NCBI RefSeq assembly: GCF_037176765.1
Contig: NC_090023.1
Coordinates: forward strand, 107,267,866-107,331,865
DNA length: 64,000 nucleotides
From: Anolis sagrei
Taxonomy: Eukaryota > Chordata > Lepidosauria > Squamata > Anolidae
Direction: 5' to 3'
Position numbers and translations under genes: made by a program. Below are positions 60,361 through 64,000 of this stretch, in pieces (position 1 is the first letter of the stretch; each line of letters starts with the position of its first letter). The notes below the pieces were generated by a model, which was not told the origin of the DNA, did not search any database, and saw only the letters and a program-made list of their open reading frames with translations.

Positions 60361-62297
60361 TTATCAAACCTAAAATGGATCCCCCTCTCTTTTATTTGTT
60401 ACACAACACAACCGGGACCTGCAGCAGGGAGTGCCACAGGTCCCACCAGACAGCATTGGAGCAGTGGGCGGCTGATCTCCACCAAATAGACTCAGCAGCA
60501 GCCAGCACCCCTATGGGGAACCCCACTATCCATTCTTAAATTACATTAATAAAATTAAACAAAAACACTTTCTATCTGTTTTCTATGTCTTTGTCCAAGC
60601 TTTCTATCTGTTTTTTTATGTCTTTGTCCTTCTTCCCGCCACAAAATTCAAATCACTTCCGGATTTTCGGCCAGCTAGTGAGACCAGGAAAAGCTAGCGC
60701 AGACCTACTGCAGGGTCTGTGCCTCCTTTTCCCCACTAGCACAGTCTTATTAACATTAATAAAACATCTAAAATCATATCCCGACCTTACCGGAAGCCAG
60801 GGGCTGCATCCCTTTAAACCATGGATGCAGAGGTCCATTGTTCCGCCCCCGCTATCTGCGATCTTGGGTGTCAGGGATCCCCTGGACCCCCCCAACACCC
60901 CTTAGCTTACTCTTAACCCCCTGGGAGCTCCGAAGCTTTCGGTAGCCCCCTTATTGACCCTTCAGTCCTTCCTTTCCCTCATTACCTAACCCATAATCCC
61001 TTATCTAATGCCAAGATCGTGATCCTAATTGTGATGTTTGAAACCAGGTTGGGCCAGGGCCCCCCAGCTGCCTGCTGATCTATGGTGTATGTCTTTCCCA
61101 AGCCTATGGGCCCACTCAAGCCCATGGGACCCCGATCTGTATGTTTACCCACCCAACCTGTGGGGACCAGACTTCCAGTAATGGACACCCCTATAACCAC
61201 AGCTCCTCATGTATATACATGTATAAACTTGTTTATGCTTTTGTATCACTTTATGAAATTATTGAAGAGGTTGCCAACTTAGTCTTGCGATGACCTTTGC
61301 CCGCATTTTTTCTGTCCTGGGAAGATCAGCCAACATTTTGCCAGCTGTCATTTACATTTGATTGGCTTAATCAGCTACCTCAATGGAACCCATAAGACCC
61401 AGGTGACACAGAGGTCAACCAGAGCCAGGTGGATCAACCTTCCTTTGTGTTGATGTTTGGACAATACGTGACATTTGCCATCCCGGTATGGAGTTGACAG
61501 TCACAAGAAACCATGCAATTGTCTTGGAAAGGCTATTTTCTCTCTTTGTTTTCCCCAGCCATTGAACATTTATACGGACAGTACTTTCTGCTGGAACGTG
61601 CATGGGAGTCGGGTGTTCGGGACACTGGGCTCAATCAGAAACTGGATACATAAGGGACAACAAAAGTTTTGGCAGACCCATCAGGGTCATTGTGTCCACA
61701 CATCAGGGATATTTAATCCTATCATCAGCCATCATCTCATCCGTTGTTTTGAGACCTGCCAGCCCCTCTTCAACCAATGGACATGCCAAACTCCTGCCTC
61801 TTCAAGGAGCCCCGCTGATGTCCTTTCAGCTCAGCGAATAGCAGCAATGCCAGGTCCAGCTGGGGGCAGTGAGAATTTTGAACCTGTAAAGTGCATAAAA
61901 GTTTATGGTTTCCTGTGTTAAGGATCTTAGCTATCTTTAGCAGGCTACCGCAAGCTGTCATGACTTCAGCTGACTTTAAATAAAATCTTTGGTGACTTCT
62001 CTCCAACTTGGTGGGCATTCTTTTGTCAGATTGCCAAGCACATGGATGCACAGCTGGCTGGGCATCAGGGCCACTCACCATTTCACGGGCTTGACTCTTG
62101 GCCTCAGATTCTGGCTATTCGTGGCACGGATCTCACTATCTGCGGCCACTTCAAATTGCTAAATTTCAGATACACCAGTCAAAAGTTGATTCAGTGGTCT
62201 ACATTAGCTGGGACAAACCTACAGAATTCAGGCCTTAATGCAACAATAGTGTACTGAAATAGTAAAAGGGGAGGGTGGTGGTGAGAGAATTACTCTG
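60361..62297. other. Intergenic block of GC-richer, repeat-like but unclassified DNA
   Basis: Composition differs from the AT-rich flanks. It contains a tandem duplication (TTTCTATCTGTTTTCTATG at 60569 and 60600), a C-rich part (60840-60960) and AATAAAATCTTTGGTGAC at 61979. It could be an old unclassified retroelement, but no diagnostic motif or paired terminal repeat was found. Confidence 0.3.
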
Positions 62298-62302
62298 GTT
62301 TC

Positions 62303-62431
62303 TGAGGCTAGATGTACACTATATCCCAGAATCTGATCTCAGATTATCTGCTTTGAAGTGGATTATATGACTCTACACTGCGAGATAATCTGGGATCAGA
62401 TTCTGAGATATATGACAGTGGAGAAGGGGCC
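62303..62431. mobile_element. hAT-type MITE
   Basis: TGAGGCTAGATGTACACTAT against ATATGACAGTGGAGAAGGGG form degraded inverted ends. Internal AATCTGATCTCAGATTATCT and its inverse pair with each other. Confidence 0.55.
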
Positions 62432-63087
62432 TGACTCTGCTGAGAGGCAGAGAACTAAGGTGGCTTTCATTTGACTAGCTCTAGGATAGAAAATTAAGAT
62501 TTCTCATTTTTTTGGCCATGCCCAATAAGGCCTCAGATCTGCCTCATGCTGAGCACTGGAGAAGGATTTCTAATGGTGGTATCACTTCTGTATGACATGC
62601 CTCCCATTTCATATTGTATATGGTGAAAATGTAACCATCGTCATCTCTGCTTCTCTCTCCCTCATATGTGAGATTGGAATGGTTCATATTTTTGTTGAAT
62701 CGACCAGTCGATGTGTGAAGAAAGGAATTTTGAGATTATTTTTTTCTGATTCAAGATCATTTTGTCAAAGGCCATAATGGTTGTTGTGATCAAAGTTCTG
62801 CATATGGTATAGATACGTGATGGTTTCTACATGAGTTATGAAACACCATTAAACTAACAGGTGTACAAGTTACAACCAGATGTCATCATACCTCTGCAAG
62901 CTAACTTTAAACAGTAACCTATTTTTCAGTGTGAGGATTGACATTTTAAGACATAGGTACACCGGTCTACAGTGGTTTGAATAGTCTACATTAAATGGGG
63001 AAATATTTACAGATTCAAACCTTAACATAAAAGAAAGTTCAGACATTAGCTACATAATTCATTTGTAATTTCCAAGGAACTTCTTAG
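62432..63087. other. Intergenic sequence, unassigned
   Basis: AT-rich, nothing recognisable. Confidence 0.4.
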
Positions 63088-63355
63088 ACCCCGGTGGCGC
63101 AGTGTGTTAAACCATTAAGCTGCTAAACTTGCTGACCGAAAGGTCGCAGGTTCGAATCTGGGGAGAGGTGTGAGCTCCCACTGGTTAGCTACTGCTGTGA
63201 GAGGTTCAAGCTACTTCAAAATGGAGTTTTTGTGTGAATGGATTACATGTTGGTCAGCTGCTGTCCTCACCTTTTTGCCTTGTTTTTTACTCATGTTCTA
63301 TTTTGAAATAGTCATATGACTGATCAAATAAATAAATATTATTATTATTATAATT
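63088..63355 (+). mobile_element. tRNA-derived SINE (lizard ACA-type)
   Basis: A box GGTGGCGCAGTGTGTTAAAC and B box GGTTCGAATCTGG (63149-63161) are well kept. The body continues to GATCAAATAAATAAATATT and an ATT tail at 63337-63350. Confidence 0.75.
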
Positions 63356-63933
63356 CAGCAGGATTACGTGTTGTTCTCTGTTGTTTCAGTCAGACTTGTC
63401 CAATCCTAGGACACCTATGAATGTGGCCTGACACAAAATTGTAAACTTACTTAAGTGTAAACATGTACACATACCAGCAAGAAAAGAAAAAAAACATTAG
63501 GAGGAGATAGAAGATAATGTACCAGTTTAGTGGTGGGACTAATGGATTTCCAATCCATGTTTTATCATGGAAATTATAAACTGAACTATAGAATTGAAAA
63601 CAAAAACCTCACCATGCTTTATCGTATTAGATTATTTATTTGTTCATAATGTACAATAATAATAAGTTATATATACAGAATTACACAGAATTGTAACAAC
63701 AGAAGTAATGCTGGCAAGAAATGAAGAACTAGTCTTGCTTTTTGCCTTTAAAAATGCTTTTGCGCTCTTGGTAACACAACAACAAGCGTATTTATAAGCT
63801 AGACAAAATAACATATAAATAGCACAGTCTTCACATTGGTACTATTCACGTCAAGGTCCTGATGCTGCCCATGAATAGAAATAGCTGCTGCATATTTTGC
63901 CTCTTAAACTGTATAGCACAAAACTTGGAAGTA
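63356..63933. other. Distal sequence, unassigned; possible neighbour 3' UTR
   Basis: AT-rich, no repeat seen. In other amniotes EDAR lies next, convergent to CCDC138. A minus-strand 3' UTR could lie here (TTTATTTGTTC at 63633 reads as AATAAA on the minus strand), but there is no coding evidence. Confidence 0.25.
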
Positions 63934-64000
63934 TGGTAGAGTCTCACTTATCCAACATAAATGGGCCGGCAGAATGTCGGATAAGCAAAAATGTTGGATA
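63934..64000. mobile_element. Tigger-like DNA transposon end, cut by window edge
   Basis: GGTAGAGTCTCACTTATCCA and GGGCCGGCAGAATGTCGGAT resemble the terminal part of a CAGT-type, TA-targeting element. The inner part can fold on itself (TTATCCAACAT / ATGTTGGATA). Confidence 0.45.

Noticed and set aside
61475-61921. ORF containing PLNIYTDSTFCW, reminiscent of a retroviral RNase H
   Set aside because: No other RNase H, RT or integrase motif lies nearby and no paired terminal repeats were found; one short motif is not enough.
63091-63165. tRNA gene suggested by good A and B boxes
   Set aside because: No acceptor-stem pairing is evident, and the body and ATT tail are those of the tRNA-derived SINE also seen at 9891.
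63356-64000. EDAR 3' end on the minus strand
   Set aside because: Expected from gene order in other amniotes, but no coding exon or death-domain sequence is visible. Kept only as a note in the feature list.

Overview
The window is vertebrate nuclear DNA, almost certainly from a squamate reptile and probably an iguanian lizard. The evidence is gene order (RANBP2 followed on the same strand by CCDC138, as in other amniotes) and the repeat fauna: L2, CR1, L1, R4/Dong-like and BovB-like LINEs, tRNA-derived and Sauria-type SINEs, many hAT-type MITEs with 8-bp target duplications, a mariner, Penelope-like pieces and a DIRS element. These calls rest on motifs, splice sites and terminal repeats read by eye; no database search was run.

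Region 1 (1-5.6 kb) holds the last seven coding exons of RANBP2: the IR2 repeat of the SUMO-E3 region, the fourth Ran-binding domain and the C-terminal cyclophilin domain, then the stop and a poly(A) signal. Region 2 (5.6-8.2 kb) is a short intergenic spacer of old LINE tails ending in a CpG-rich promoter with a perfect CRE (TGACGTCA). Region 3 (8.2-46.9 kb) is CCDC138. All 15 coding exons can be placed; they join in frame to 663 codons, close to the human length of about 665. Its introns carry nearly all the repeats. Region 4 (46.9-64 kb) is intergenic DNA with a truncated L2, a CR1 end, an LTR-element fossil, a mariner with both terminal repeats, nested hAT elements and a tRNA-type SINE. The next gene in other amniotes, EDAR, is not visible as coding sequence.

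The most unusual block is CCDC138 intron 10 (20.56-29.32 kb). It holds a nearly full-length DIRS-type tyrosine-recombinase retroelement with inverted terminal repeats and the diagnostic internal complementary region. Immediately after it come two Penelope-like fragments in head-to-head inverted orientation, one encoding a GIY-YIG nuclease domain and the other carrying a hammerhead-ribozyme-like core. Two tiny Penelope tail copies elsewhere have clear target duplications, and one begins within a few bases of the predicted ribozyme cleavage site.

Other notable points are a GC-AG intron in CCDC138, a 33-nt perfect palindrome in that same intron, a 180-bp-arm inverted repeat in intron 4, direct LINE repeats flanking the CCDC138 promoter and exon 1, and R4-type LINE fragments lying against trinucleotide repeats with other elements nested inside. 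No new host gene or system was found; the novelty is in retroelement architecture and in a few gene-structure details.
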